64,000 nucleotides of DNA from Pogonophryne albipinna (Eukaryota > Chordata > Actinopteri > Perciformes > Artedidraconidae): the NCBI GenBank assembly GCA_028583405.1, contig CM053251.1, forward strand, positions 13,837,495 to 13,901,494. The letters are read 5' to 3'. The notes below the pieces were generated by a model. That model made no database searches, was not told the origin of the DNA, and saw only the letters and a list, made by a program, of their open reading frames with translations. Below are positions 11,701-25,300 of the stretch, piece by piece (position 1 is the first letter of the stretch; each line of letters begins with the position of its first letter). Made by a program: the position numbers and the translations under genes.

Positions 11701-13337
11701 AAGGATCTTTCCTGCAAGTGCTGTGCATTTCCAAAGTTGACCTGAAGTAAATATAATTTAGGAGGCAAATACACAATGTTGAGGTGCATGACCACACACT
11801 ATTATGTCGATTCTTGTTGGCTATTTAAAACTAACAACGTTATTGAGCTTGAATACATGACACGCTGATAGCTGAATTACAATATTCATCCTCATCCCTG
11901 CAGTCTATTCTGCTCGCTCCAACCCCACAGATAAAGCAGACTTATTGTCAGGCTTAATCAGGTGGTCTGTTACCTTGGCAATTAAAGCCTTGTTAGAGAT
12001 ATAAAACCTTGAGACTCAAATGGAGAGTCCCTGGTGAGTCAAACCACTGAGCAAATCCTTAAACCAAACAACCTTCCAGTGGGAACACTTCTTCTCTGAG
12101 GATAGACGTTTAATTATCTCTTCTTGTTTGGGGGGAAAAGGAAGGAAAAACTGTTTCACTCCCTCTTGTTTGTCTTAAAAGCTCATGAGTATTTATTGGA
12201 ATTAATTGAAGTGGCAATCAGTGTGCTATGTTTGATTTTACAATATATATTGACCTAAGATAGATAATATTGTGAACCAATTGTGAGATAATTTACAAAG
12301 AGGGGATAATTGTGCGTGGTCGTGTTCGCAAGGAAAACAAAGAACATGGTTGTATTGTCTTATTTTAGGGATATTAAACTAGTTTGTACTTAATTTACTT
12401 TAATGAATCATCTTTTTAGTATTGCTGCTAAGTGTGATCATTTATCATTTATTCCCAATTGATGCAAAACACCTACCTGAATGTTGGCTTTCGTAAACTA
12501 GGCCAACAATTTTCCCGGATGAATATAATTTTTCCCGAAAATAATGCAGCATATTTGAGCAACATGAAGTGATAATTTATCATTATTTAATGACTTCCCA
12601 CAGACAGTACATCACACATGGCGCAGTCAGCGACAACAGCTGTGCAGGATCTTGATAGGTTGATTCTCCGAGACTAAACTTCTGCCTGTTCTGTCCCACA
12701 AAACCCTTTGACCTCTTCTGTGATGTCCAGCCTGACTTTTTCCTCTCTGAAAGGCCATTACTGTACCTCTCCGCTTCGTCCCACACTTTGTCTGTTTCTC
12801 CTTACCTCCGTGGCATACTCCTCTAAATGGGCCTGGCATGCGTCCCACTACAAAGGTATTGTCTGTGGGTGGTGTTTAGGGAGGTGAGACCTTCTCTGGG
12901 ACACACTAATCAGCTCCAAACCAAGGCCCGGGCAGGGAGGCACTGGACAGGTGAGTGGAACCACTCGCTACCCCCCCACTGGCTGCTCCTTAGCGTGAGG
13001 GTCAAATCTGCTCCATCCTTTATGGCCCAGTCACTCCTTCATCCTGGTGTACCCAATCACCTGGCTTCCATCCCTGGTCCCTTCCTTGGGGCCCCTGAGG
13101 GAGGGAACAGTGAGCAGCTGCTCTACCATGGGGGCTTCCTGAACGCGCCTTCTGCCACCCCCGTGTGTTTTAACCTTTTCTTTTAATTAACACTGTTCCA
13201 ACTCCCAACTCCCGACTCCCCCTACCGAGGTCCGGAGAGAGGTTCTCGGGGCTTATGCAACTGTCAGGGAAGTGGGAGAGTCATAGGGGAGCAAGAGAGG
13301 TGGTGGGCGGGTGGTAGAGATGAAGGTGAAAGGGTAG

Positions 13338-13356
13338 AGGAGGAGGAGGAGGAGGG
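13338..13356. repeat. (AGG)n trinucleotide tract
   Basis: Short perfect AGG/GGA tract within a purine-rich interval upstream of znf521. Simple sequence only. Confidence 0.85.
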
Positions 13357-16096
13357 GATGAATAATGTGTGCATGGCCTGGGAGTGAGGGTTCTTCTAAT
13401 CCTTCAGAGCCTTTTCTATCCACATGCCTCTACACAACTACAACACACCAGTCATTCCCATGTTGAGATGGCCTCTCTTAATTTGCACCACAGCTCATTT
13501 AATCCGACCTCTAGTCATTGACTACGCAATTGTGGACTTTTGTAAAAGCTCACAAAGGCCAATTCACTGGTTTAGGTTAAGATCAATACAATGTTTGTGT
13601 TTGTTCTGCATCTCACATGGAGTTTACTCATCAATATAACCCAAAACAGTAGCTACTATTTTTGGCCTTGAAATATTTGTACATTTGGAAAAAAATATGC
13701 TTGCCTGAATTCTTCAATTCAGGTTGACATCAATTGAACCTGGTAATCAGACATCCGGTAACAGTCTGAGGTGAGTCTGGGTGATGTGTAAAATGTTCTG
13801 TATGCTAAGGGCCTCTGTAGCACACTTAGTTAACTACCAGAATATGGAGGGGTGAGTGGGCTTGATCTCATCTTACAGTGAAGATCTCCTAATGAGAGAG
13901 TGGTAATGAGCAAGAAAAATCATTCTCAAAAAAAGAGTTTGCTATCTTTTATTTTCATCTTTTGTGGCGGTGCCAAGTGGAAAATGTCCATCCTTCACCG
14001 AGAGATTTTTATGTTCGTCTTGGCTCATGGTAATACACCCAGGGGAATCTCTTTCTTGGCGTGGCCATAGTGGTCACCATTTGCTCGAGACAGGCTGTGG
14101 AGGTCAAAGCCATTTGAGAAGGACATAAAACCCCATGATTTTTGATCACACTATGAAACCGTCCCACTGTGGTTAAACGGTATTCTTCATGCCAATAACA
14201 CATCTTTGTGGAGATTCTTGTCATGACAAGCAGTTAAAATTGGTCTAAGAGAATAACTCCACATTCCATAGGTGTATATTCTGAACATAGTAGTTATAAA
14301 GCTAGCTGGTGAGTGATCGATGTATAAGTTTGTCTAGGAATGTCATTATGCTACATATTAGTTAGCTATCATGGTGTGCATTTACTTGGTGCTGGATCCA
14401 GGTGATAATATTGTCACTAAAGTCATGGTAACACCCTACAGCTCGGGTTGTGATGTTGCAAGTCAGAGCTACAACTAACATCTCGTGACCTCAGTTTTTT
14501 GATGGAGTAAGTAAGGGGAAAACTGCCAGGAACTTCTCCTCATGAAGACCCAGAGCAAGGGCACTGTCTCCCCAGCCCCATAGATCAGCCAGCCCTGAAT
14601 GTCAAACCGCACAGCAGCCGCTGCAGTGCCAGGAGTCCCCCTCTTGCTCCCTCTCTGGCCCGTGATCTGCTGTCTGGTGACACCACTGTGCTAATGACCC
14701 GGTTTGGGAGTTGCTTCACGGGGCTCCTTGGCTTGGGAAGATGGAAGTTTCGGATAAATCCAGCTGGAAGGTCACTGTTGACGAGCACCATTCACTCAAC
14801 ATCCCCTCTACTTTGCTGACATTCCTCAGTCTGCAAGGATGTTGAGACATGTAGGCCGTCACTGACCTTTTATTGAAACAGGCGTGGCTATTCACTGAGA
14901 GGCAAATCCCGAATATTCTTCTGTGAGTTCCATACTCTTTTTGTAAATATATGCACCAGTTCTTGGTGGAGAAAGACACAGTTTTATGTGAACTGCATAC
15001 ATATGATCAATTTTTGCTCCAGTGTTTAATTTCCCAGCAATTTGGATAACACTGAAGTTGGAAAGCAGCACTCACACTTGCTTGCCAAATCTGAAGCCAT
15101 CTGATTGTTAGCTCTCTGTGTTGTTTTTGTTCTTTTTTTAATCAGTTTAGAACGAAAGTATGTCTCTGTGCTCAGAGAGGCCAATGTTTTCAGTCACTCG
15201 CCATCTTGACTTTTTTTCAGCCTCAGGAGTTTAGCTGGTTGGAGCAGAGTTAAAGTCCCCGGGGAGCACTCCTCTAGTGATGGGGGCACTGTCTCGACCT
15301 CACTCATGCCTGGTGTGGGTGGCATCTAACTAGGGAGACACACAATAGAGAGCAATACTGAAGATGGTGATGCTTCTGGTGGACTCTCCCAGGACTCAGC
15401 CTTATTCTCAGGGTCATGCATTCCAGCAATCTCTGTAATTATAAGCAAGTAAGAAAAAAGTTGAATCTTCTGCCTTTCTCAAAATGAACGTGCCCCTCTC
15501 CTCAAGGGAAACATTCACATCTCTGAGTTCTTGTAGCTGGATGGGTTTTAATGAGGCAAGTCAAGAGTGTGTATGTGGTTGGTGTGCATGCATGTCTGTG
15601 TATCTGCCCTGTTCTAACGAGTGTAATTGACCGACTGTGCTTTTAAGCCGTCGTTTTTCACCATTTGTGCGAGTATTTCTCCTAAATAGCCTTCAGTGAT
15701 TATTATTTATACAGGAGACAATTCATTGGGATTAAAACTTTCTCTGAGTTTCAAAGTTGAGTTTCTACTTGGATTTTCTTTTGGACAATGTGCAGTCGGA
15801 GCCAAATGGACAGAGGGTGAGGAGGCCACAGGTCAGGAAGATCTGCTGAAAGATCCCACCACGCAGATTCCACAGGGAACGTTTCACCCTGCTGAGAGGC
15901 AGAGTGAAATCTCTAATGCTGTGGCACACACACTTACTGTGGCGTCTCAATGTCTAACTAAAAGCTATGGGTGGGGAAAAAATCTCCACACAACTGCTCA
16001 GTTTTACTACAAATACTGTGAAGCATCTGAAAACAAACTGTGCCTTTGTGTGTTTGATAGAAGTTTAAGGCTAGTCTTAATGTAGCATTTTTTTCA

Positions 16097-16180
16097 AGGA
16101 CAAGACAATTAAGATTAGATAAGATAAAAATGGACCTTAATTCATCCCCGTTGCGAAATTCACACGTCATGGCACTCCCG
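16097..16180 (-). repeat. Possible LINE 3'-tail fragment
   Basis: The stretch AGATTAGATAAGATA followed by a CTTAATTCATCCCC...GAAATTCACAC-like segment resembles, on the minus strand, the 3' tail seen in many fish non-LTR retrotransposon copies (GAAATTyCC...GGG...AATAAAG followed by TATCT-type simple repeats). Only the tail is visible, with no coding remnant. Assignment is from memory of the pattern. Confidence 0.35.
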
Positions 16181-18299
16181 CAACAAAAAGAAACATAGAT
16201 ATTACACATGGAATATACACGGGAATAAAAAGTGAAAAAGAATAGATTACTGTGACTTAATGTGAAGATGCACCTTGTAGGCATACACCCATTATTTAAT
16301 TTCGTAAATATGCCTTATCATATAGGTACATGCTGAATAGAAATTTCCCTGGCAGGCATTGTTTTTTTGACAAACATGTCACATTTCTGTATTTATATTT
16401 GTTTGATTTCCTTTCCCTCACGCTCAGAGGTGAGACTTGAAACAAAAACATTTTTGTTGATTTTCATTGTGCCGATTTGCTCCAAAAAATGTATATTTGA
16501 TTCTCCTTTCCATATTTATAATGTTATCCCTGAGGGACAAGCCGTGTCAGACAGTTTTTGGAGCACCATGCACAGCATTCCTCACATGAGGCTTCTTCCA
16601 CTTGAAGGAAAAAAACAACAACTTCTGAGTGTACTGTAACTTAAGAGACTGAACTGTGCAAGCGCCGAGTCAAGTCAAGCCTTTTCCCAGTTACTTTGTC
16701 ACTAATGAAAGTAGCAAAGAGCCCTGGAGGACTGAAGAGCACTGTTTGTTTGTGTTTGAGAGAGCAATTGAGAGGTACGGAGGGGAGGCAAGGTGGTAAA
16801 ACTTTGGGAGAGCCGCCTGACAGAGTGCTGAGACAGAGAGGGAGAACTTTAGAGCATTGTTAAGATTGAAGTTTTAAAGCAGCTGGGACCTCCTGACAGA
16901 TTCCAAGCACCTACAAATAGATGTTTCATATGTGTGTGTTTACCAACTTTACTGTAGTTTGTGATGGCTTTGAATTTACCAAAGCACATCATGTCAATCT
17001 GTGTCATACTTTGTTTTATTGATCTTTTCCACACATTTTTCTGGCAGCTTGTGGGTGGGGAAATAATTTGAAAAGCAAGAGTGCAGATACATTTACGGGA
17101 TCCAAATTGAGGAAACAGAATTGAAGCCTTGACATCATATGTAGGTCATAAGTTCTCCTTTATTAAGTTTAGTCTCACATCTGCCACTGATCAGAGACAA
17201 AAGTGGCAAAATAACAAGCCCTCTTTAAAATAAGAGGCTAATTATGACCGTCAGCTAATAGATGCCTCTTCTGTAGCTTTCTAGAATGTTCTATTACATT
17301 TATTACTTGGTACTTCTGTAGGTGATTACCTTAGATGTCTATAACAGTATATGGCCTCATTATGAACTCCAAAGTCAAAGATTGGAATACCCTATAGAAT
17401 AAGAGCAGCTTTATTATATACTCACATCATTAACTTTTATAGTTTTGGTTAACTTCTGTGGAGAATTTTCTTTAGCAAAGTTAAATTCAGCTCCAGTAAA
17501 GGCTATCAAAGGTTCTTGTTAATTTTCTCCTTCCACACCAGCCTGTGTTTGGGAGTTGCCCTATCGACTGTTTCTCTCCTTCCCTAAAGGTGTGCAGCAA
17601 AAAAAAAACACCTCCTACATTTGTCTTTGTGAATCAGAGAATAGAAATGCATTGGAAGTGGGAGAAGCTGTTTCGTGACTGTGATTTTTAGATGGGGCTA
17701 CCTCCAGGCTTCGGAGGGGCAGAGTGCAGAGTGAGAAGTCCACCGCAGGACTCCTCTCTGGATCTCATTTTCACATAGCAGGGGCAGTATGGGGTCTGGA
17801 TATCTCTGTGCAGGTGACAGTGTATTCCAATGCACCGTTGTGTGAGAGAGAGAGTCGGAAAAACATGTTTTTTTTAAAGTTTTTTTTTAATAGGTGTTCT
17901 AATGAAATGAATTCATAGGTTGCAGGCTGAAGTGTATCAAATTGCATTAACCTAAACTATATTTTTTAATGATTAGTACTGACTTTATAAAATAAAAACA
18001 AGAAAATATAATAATAATTGAAAAAAATTATAATAATCCAAAATAATAATATCAAAGAGAAAGAGGCATTGTTTGACAGAACCACGGAAAAAATATGATA
18101 TTTTTTTTATAAAAAGTAATTATTATACTAAGTATTGAAATAATTAAGATCATACAATATAGCAATCTATTTCACAGTGAACAATAATCATGAAAAGAAA
18201 AAACATCCGTCTTTAAAAAAATACATTTCATTTAAAATTCTATGCGTGCCATTGCAGGTCACATATGTCAACAGTCACACAGAAAACGTATTTCTGCTT

Positions 18300-19315
18300 A
18301 ACCATTTCTACCAGAAGGGGGACCAGTCCGGCTGCCGTAGACGGAGAGTGGCCGTCGGCGAGCTGAGGCAGAGACGCCAGGGTGAGCAAGCCGGCTTTGA
18401 GTTTAGAGTTCGACTCCGGATCCGGGGACCAGCAGATCCAGCATTCCGCATCTTGCCGTGATCCCTAGGATTTTAATCATGCCTCTCTGTCTGTGTGTGA
18501 GTGCAGGCAGGCTGACAATGATTTCCTCAGTGATTACGTACAGAGCGAGTCCCTGCGGGGTAGGGGCCCCCTCTGGAGCCATCCTGATGGCTTTGGGGGC
18601 CTTGCTTCCATTTTCCATTATTATGTGGACTACCGGAGCGACAGCGCAGTCCAAGACCTTGCAGGTTTGTGATGAGGAGGGAGCTTCCATCTTCTCTCTG
18701 CTTCTTCATCCTCTTTTAAGAGCAATTTAGACGTAGACTTAGATCAGATTCCGAACCTAATTCATGATTAGCTGACTGGAGTGAGAAAGGGAACAGTCTA
18801 TAATAGTTTTGTTGCTGTTAGGTGGATATGAAGTGAAAAGTGTTATTATCATTTTTCCTCCTTTTTTTTGGTTTTGTTGCAATTTTTTTGCACTCTCACA
18901 GGAGGCGTTTTGCTGATGTCTTTCTCACGCGGATGCATTTGAGCTGAGATGCGAAAGGCAAATATTACGCTTTTATTTCTAAACGAACATGCCTACACGC
19001 GTGTGTGTTTTCCCGGAGATGGAAGCGCATGACGGGGATTACTGTATTCTCACACTTTTCCCGATACCCAGCTCAACTAAATAGAGTCGTCTATACCGAT
19101 CGGGGTAATTGGATTTTATAACATCCACCTACTCATCACTAAATAACAGCAAACTCGTGTTTAGAGCGCACGGTAAGGGCTAAGTTGCATCTTTCTGTAA
19201 TGGTAAAAAGGCAGCCGCGATTTTGGTCAGTGGAATTTAGAGAGACTACATCCTTAGACTATCCCGTGCACAAAATATCAGACAGAAACTGAGCAACTTC
19301 AGCGTTTTCTATAGG
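18300..19315 (+). promoter_or_regulatory. znf521: Probable znf521 promoter and 5' untranslated region
   Basis: Immediately upstream of the start codon, base composition changes from the AT-rich 17900-18260 stretch to a segment with many CpG dinucleotides (for example around 18320-18430, 18540-18650 and 19130-19330). This is typical of a CpG-rich vertebrate developmental-gene promoter. There is no TATA box in a convincing position, and the transcription start cannot be placed. A separate non-coding first exon within 18300-18665 is possible because GT donors such as CAG|GTTTGT near 18663 occur, but this is not supported by other evidence. Confidence 0.45.
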
Positions 19316-19355
19316 ATGTCGCGCCGCAAGCAAGCTAAACCAAGATCACTGAAAG
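19316..19355 (+). CDS. znf521: znf521 coding exon 1: NuRD-recruitment motif
   Basis: Encodes MSRRKQAKPRSLK plus the first base of the next codon, then a textbook donor (AAAG|GTAAGT). This N-terminal MSRRKQ..P motif is shared by FOG, SALL, BCL11 and ZNF423/521 proteins, where it binds RBBP4-type subunits and recruits the NuRD deacetylase/remodelling complex; that function is known for the family and not shown here. The start is fixed by this motif: position -3 is A, a favourable context. The next coding exon is 6.9 kb downstream, so the exon is too short to stand out as an open frame. Confidence 0.95.
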
Positions 19356-22300
19356 GTAAGTGATAAGCCTATGTTTGGTGGCTCTCAGAACATTTTATTT
19401 TAAGGTGATGACAAGTCTAGACGATCATGAACTGAACTTATCGCTCACTGAAATGAAACTGTTTTTGAAAAGAAAACGCATTTCGAAGTGTTCTTCTTCT
19501 ATGTTGCGCATGAGATCGACTGCATTTACGTACATGGCACCGGGGGAATGCTGGTCGGTTACAGTTCAGACTGTATTGTAATGATAGTTAAAGTGTAAGG
19601 GCATGGCATGGATAATTTAGAGAGCAACAGTGCAGCGCGACGCTGGCAAACATCTGGATGTGTTAAAGACGCTCCTAGTCGGAACTTAAGCCGTCTGATG
19701 GAATGGGGTGCAGAATCACGTGACCCCCCTGTCTGAGAAACTAAGGAGGAAACATTTTATATATTGGGGAAAGGGAGGGCTGTGATATGTCTGTGAACAA
19801 TAGTTAAAAGAGAAATTAGTGGTTATGTTGAGTGCTAATTGGACACGTTCATTAAAAAGTTGTAAACGTCTGCATTTGTCAGTTAAAGCTTGAGAAAAAC
19901 TGAACTTTATCATTTGTATATCTCATATCAAATCTTAGTACAGCATGTCAGGATATACAGAGCAGAAAATGTGGATGTTTGTTGTTGTTTTTCTCCTTTT
20001 CTTACTTTTTCTGTCATTTTTTAAATAGTTTGACTGCTGGTAATTCGACCATGCAATTGTGGCTGAGGGTACATGTGAGAGGGGGGAGGGAGTGGGAAAT
20101 TGAGACAGAGCAACATGCATGAACACACACATGCGCACACATATTCACACACTACTTTTCTCCGTAGCGTTTTGGTGGGGGAGCTGCTGGGGTTTGGAGG
20201 TTGAGCTCCAGTTCATCTGGCAGGCATTGTATTTTGCTCAGCAAATAATTGTCCACAATTTCACATTCCCAGCTTGTGGTCTGTGGACCCCTTTCTCTCT
20301 CCCCTTTCGTTCTCGGAAGTCTTCATCTCAAAGGAAGATTACATGGTCTGCGGTAGTACATTCATGCAGCCACCATTTTAAATCAATACCCAGGAGAGGG
20401 TGGAAATGTGAGTGGATGCACATCTCAAAATTGTCACATTCTGTTTCCACACCGGCACTGTTCTTTTCACAGTAAACAGCTCTATACATAGACTCCTTAT
20501 TTTCTCAGACCAGATTGGCATTGACTGCTTTTTTTGTTAGTTCGTTAGTGTGACAATTGCTATTCTCAAAAGACGCATCACTTAAATATAATCGTCTCCT
20601 GTAAGTAGACCTACATTCTACAAGTGTGTGTATGCGTGTGAATTCAGAGGAACATCTGTCAAGATTTGTGTATATCTTTGTGAGCGAGAGAGAGGGAAAG
20701 ACAGAGAAAATCTGCATGCAAATGAAGTTGGTGTGATGACATTGTTTGTTTTGTTATTGTCAGTAACATTTAAATTGGAAAAATATGCTGCACAAAACAC
20801 TCCGACTTTTATGTCCTCATACCCATTGCCGAAGCGGAGCAGAAATGCAGATACGTCATAGATATTTCCCTGTTTTGGATCAGATCCAAGGAAGGCCAAA
20901 CAGATGTTATTTATTGTTCTTTGTCTATCTCTTTCCTCTGGGACAGAATTACACTTATACAGATGTCCACAATAACTTTCCTTGTAATTAAAAAAGAAAA
21001 AAGAAGTTGCTTGACACTTGATTCTCCACTATTGCTTACAAAAGATGGGAGTTTTCATTCTATTTGTAAATTTTAAAACATATATATTTAGTTGATACAA
21101 AAGTGATATCTACATTTGTGGCAGAATTTCTTTTACAGTGTTCCTCATGTGAGCCTGTGTCTGCACATATTGTATGTTTTCACAAACAGAACACAGTTGC
21201 AGAGTTCAGGTTTCACTTTTATAAGTTGTCGTCTGCTGACTAGAGGCAATGGTCAATGTGGACTGTGTTTTTCTTTGTGCGAAAAGAACACTTTGTTCTG
21301 CGGAAGGGGAACATAAAGAGTGGTGCTGATTAAAAAAAATAGAGGGAAGGTAGAGAACGGGCAGCGTTTTAGGGACTGGTGTGGATAGTTGAGACATGGA
21401 GTGTATGCAGAGGAGATGAGAAAATAATGCTGTGACAGTTGGCACTCTTTTTCCCTTGTGTACCCCAACACACCCACTTCCTCCGTATTGGCTGCTTGTG
21501 GGAGTCAGAGGTTATGTTTTTGGTCCCATCGAGGAAAAGGGCAACATTACAAGTCCCGTTTCAATTAAGTCTGAGAGACAGATCCGGCTACGTTATTGCT
21601 TGGGGGAATAAATGGCACAGGACAAGACCATACATCATTCGCTTATATGCAAACACTTCACCCTAGCCACTGACATTTACTCAATCCTGAGCCTTCTACA
21701 TGTCTCAACTGTAGGCACATTGTAATTTTGTTTTGATGTGCTGAGGCTTTGGGTCAGCACATTGCCTCAGTCAGTGGTGAGCAGCGAGAAAGGAGGATCT
21801 CTCTCCAAATCCTGCATGTATGTGTGTGATGACTGCCACGTTGCCTGTCCTACAGCACTTCCTGAATAATGTGAGGCTGTGTTGATATTTTCATTTGGAG
21901 CACAAATGACAGTCTTAAACCTGATGTGTTTATTGGCTGTGCAGGACGTTTCCAGATCTGTCATTCGCATATATAAATATATTTTCTGCGCCATTTACTT
22001 TAAGTATAGAGGTTGTCAGGAAATCAGCGTTGTGTCATGTACACCTTAAATATTTAATGTTTTTGAGGAGCTGCAATTTGTCGCCACATGAGTGAGTTTT
22101 GCTTGGCTAAAAACTCGAAAGGAATTTTAATTTTACACTTAGAAATATAAAATCTCTGTTTATTTATGAAATATGGGTAAGGCCTTTTAAAAAAATTAAG
22201 TTAACACGATAGTCTGTTATGTTAAAATTCCTCTGCTCATACATAAATAGATTGGATGTTTTTTTCCCTTTCGTATCTGGTGAATAAAACCGCTTTTTAA

Positions 22301-25300
22301 ATATGATACAAATAAAATGTATAAATATATATTTTTCCCCATAATTTGAAGGTTTTTATGTTAAAAATAAACAGTCTAAGTTACGCCCACAGATACACAA
22401 CTGCTTTCTCTTAACTCTTAAGCATAGGCCTGTGAAACTAAAAAGTGTGATGGATACCTTTTTAAGAGCAAATATTTCTGTCAAAGAACTACTCAAACTA
22501 ATTTGACTCCTTATTTTAAATAAACACTATTGAGTTTGTTTAATGATAAATGTAATAAAGGCCTCTTGTTAATTTGAACAATTAAAACGCATGAACATAT
22601 TACATCCAGCACTATTTTTTCTCCCCTCTTAAAATGTCTATTAACAGTTGCGTCATTCTTAGTTTATTGGAAGCTGCAGTATTCCAGTCTGTTCACAATT
22701 AATGATCTGTGGCATAACACCCATTAACACTTTTCTAATGTGACACAAAAATATGGTTAGTATTATCATTAAGGAAATTATGATGGAGCCGTGGAAAAAT
22801 CCCATTAGCATGGCTGTCAGTGCTCTTGACATGCCGCTCAGTGTGTTGGACTGGGTGTCGCGGGAGCTGGCCGATATCTCTCCTTACTCCATGGCATGTG
22901 TCTCTCTTGTTGTCATGGATTGTCTGCCACATGGAGAAACAGTTCTGATTCAGAGACGATGATTGATGTCCACCACTGCTGCAAATAAAATGATATGTTG
23001 CTAGGCTTATTTAATCTGTCCCATTTTCCTGTATGAATAGCATTCATATGTTTTGGAAGCTATATTTGCAATAATCGCATAATGAGATTATTGATTCATG
23101 ACTATTTCTTGATTGCTACTAGTTCATTTCTTTGCTCTTATGATTTGCTTATAGTACAAGGCTATATTTATAGGATGAAAAATATTATGCAACGTGATTA
23201 ACATGCCCCTTTTATTGCAAATTATTTATGACACGAATCACCAGTTCAAATAATGCTCATTAAGAAAGTCATTCATGTGCAGTATGTGTCCTCCTCCCTC
23301 CCTTCCCGGCCCTAATTGAGGAGGGTTGACCTCTTGACCTGAGCTAAATTGAGTTGTAGTCCCTGTGGCGGGCGTCTCCTTCTCGGTCAGTCAGGGCGGA
23401 TTACACAGCCATTGTGTTCGGCACTGTATTGTCCAAGCTGGCTGTAACCAAGCAGATGAGTCAAGCATATCCAGGAACACACTCAGGGCTTTTTTTATGT
23501 CGGAAAAGTGCTGCGAAATACTCACACATGCATGCACGCACGCAGAATTACGTGTCGATCCACAAATAAAACCACAAGAATGTACAGTAATTTTACACAC
23601 ACGTACATATACACGCTCTTCACTCCATTCTCCTACACAGCAGGAATTCATTTGATGGATTAGGAAAGGTCCAAGCTGCTGAGAGTTTGTCATGTTTTGC
23701 TTATTCATGTCTATTAAATCATTAGTCGTATGCAGGTGTGATGTATCACTGGCTGTGCTTGCGGAGATCAATCTGTTTTGTTTTTCTTAATTTCATATTA
23801 TTTAGTTTTTTTACTTGCGTCTTGTTTTCTTTTGCTTGTTATTTTGCTCCCTTATCTGTAGAAAATGAATTCATCCCTAAAAAGGAAATGTCCTGTCTTG
23901 GGGATTGTCAATCTCTAAATAATGACAGTAACTCTACGTTTAGTTTTGTGTGTGGCCAGTGTGTTAATTAGTGGCCTTTTTAATGCTCTGCCACTTGTTG
24001 TGGGATTATGTCTTTGCTGCTCCGCGTTTTGAAAATCAAAGGAGCAGTGCTGAAATGCTCCCATGTGTGTTTGGTATTGTATCAACAAAACCTAGCAGCA
24101 TGATTACAGTTTGTCACTGACTGAGTGATATAGTGTACCTTGTCAAACATTAATTAACTGATAGCAGTGATGCATTAACAACAATGTGGACTGAGTTATA
24201 TTCACTTGAAGTCATTGTCATTAAGCAGTGAACGCAGCTTTGGAGTTTTTTTTTAATTAAAACTGTCCAGCTATTTGATTTGCACTGTGCTGATTGTTGA
24301 TCAAATGTCCAGCCAGTATGAGACATCACAGGAGTCTGCCCTTACTTGACAGCTCACCCTCTATGATCGCTCCTAGGTAGCTATTAATTATCTAGAAGAC
24401 AGGTGCAAATGAAATGATTTTTTGCGCTGTGATGGAAGTTGTTTATTTTAAATGACAACACTTTTAATAAGTTCACAGTGGTGACAAATCATCGCAAACG
24501 GCTGTAATGTTTAAGTTCTTATGGCATTGTGAAATAGAATTTTCTGCATGAACTCCCTCATCTCACCAACAGGGACGGTAATCAAAACAAAAACTCCAGC
24601 ACCCACCACCAATCTCTGATGGAACCATGGGGGATTTATTAGGACCCCCATCCCTAGCCCATTTAAATGATCCTAGATGCAAGGCGCTCAACAGTGCTGG
24701 AGAAACTCATTAAACTCTCAGGGCGTCAGTCACTAAGGCCTCCTTTAAAAAGGACAATGATTCTGTGTTGGCTAATGCAGTTCTCTATGGTGGCTCCGAG
24801 GGATATGACGCCATGCCGTCCAACTATGTCTATTCCATCACTTTTTTTAATTGATTTTGTTAATTAATTGCCAGACCCATGAAAGTTTGTTTAGCATATT
24901 TTTTGTATACATCAATTATAATAGTTTCTAAGGGACATATTTCCATTCGGAGACATTCTCATATGCATTGAGTGAATAGTTTATTTACAATGGTTATTTT
25001 GAATAAAAGCTTTTCATACGAATTTCCTTGGAATTTGGTTTTGGCTGGACAAGGCCTGACATCGAAACATAGTGCCTCCGTCATTTTCAATCTTCATAAG
25101 AAACAGCTCGACACTTTCCTCTTTATTTTTTCACTGAGGTTTGACACCCTGCTTGACACTGACTCTTACTCCCCTGAGGGGGCTTCTGCCACCATAGGAT
25201 CCAGCCTTAATTATGCAAAGTACAGGATATTTTGTGCGATTTTAAAAGTGCGCCAGTTTCTGCTTTGGCAGTCACTGCCACACTCCCCTACTGGGAGGTC

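Larger units (their letters stand above)
5757..18300. other. Upstream non-coding region of znf521, no gene found
   Basis: About 12.5 kb without a frame that looks like protein; the open frames here are short and low-complexity. It contains a GGA-rich tract near 13338-13356, poly-purine and poly-pyrimidine stretches, an exon-like remnant near 10440-10600 and a LINE-tail-like stretch near 16097. The AT-rich 17880-18180 part holds A/T runs. A gene-poor flank fits the regulatory gene desert known around ZNF521 in other vertebrates, but no element here is demonstrated. Confidence 0.6.

Noticed and set aside
18403..18730. Overlapping 60-95-codon frames just upstream of exon 1
   Set aside because: CpG-rich promoter sequence opens frames on both strands; no domain or conserved motif is visible.
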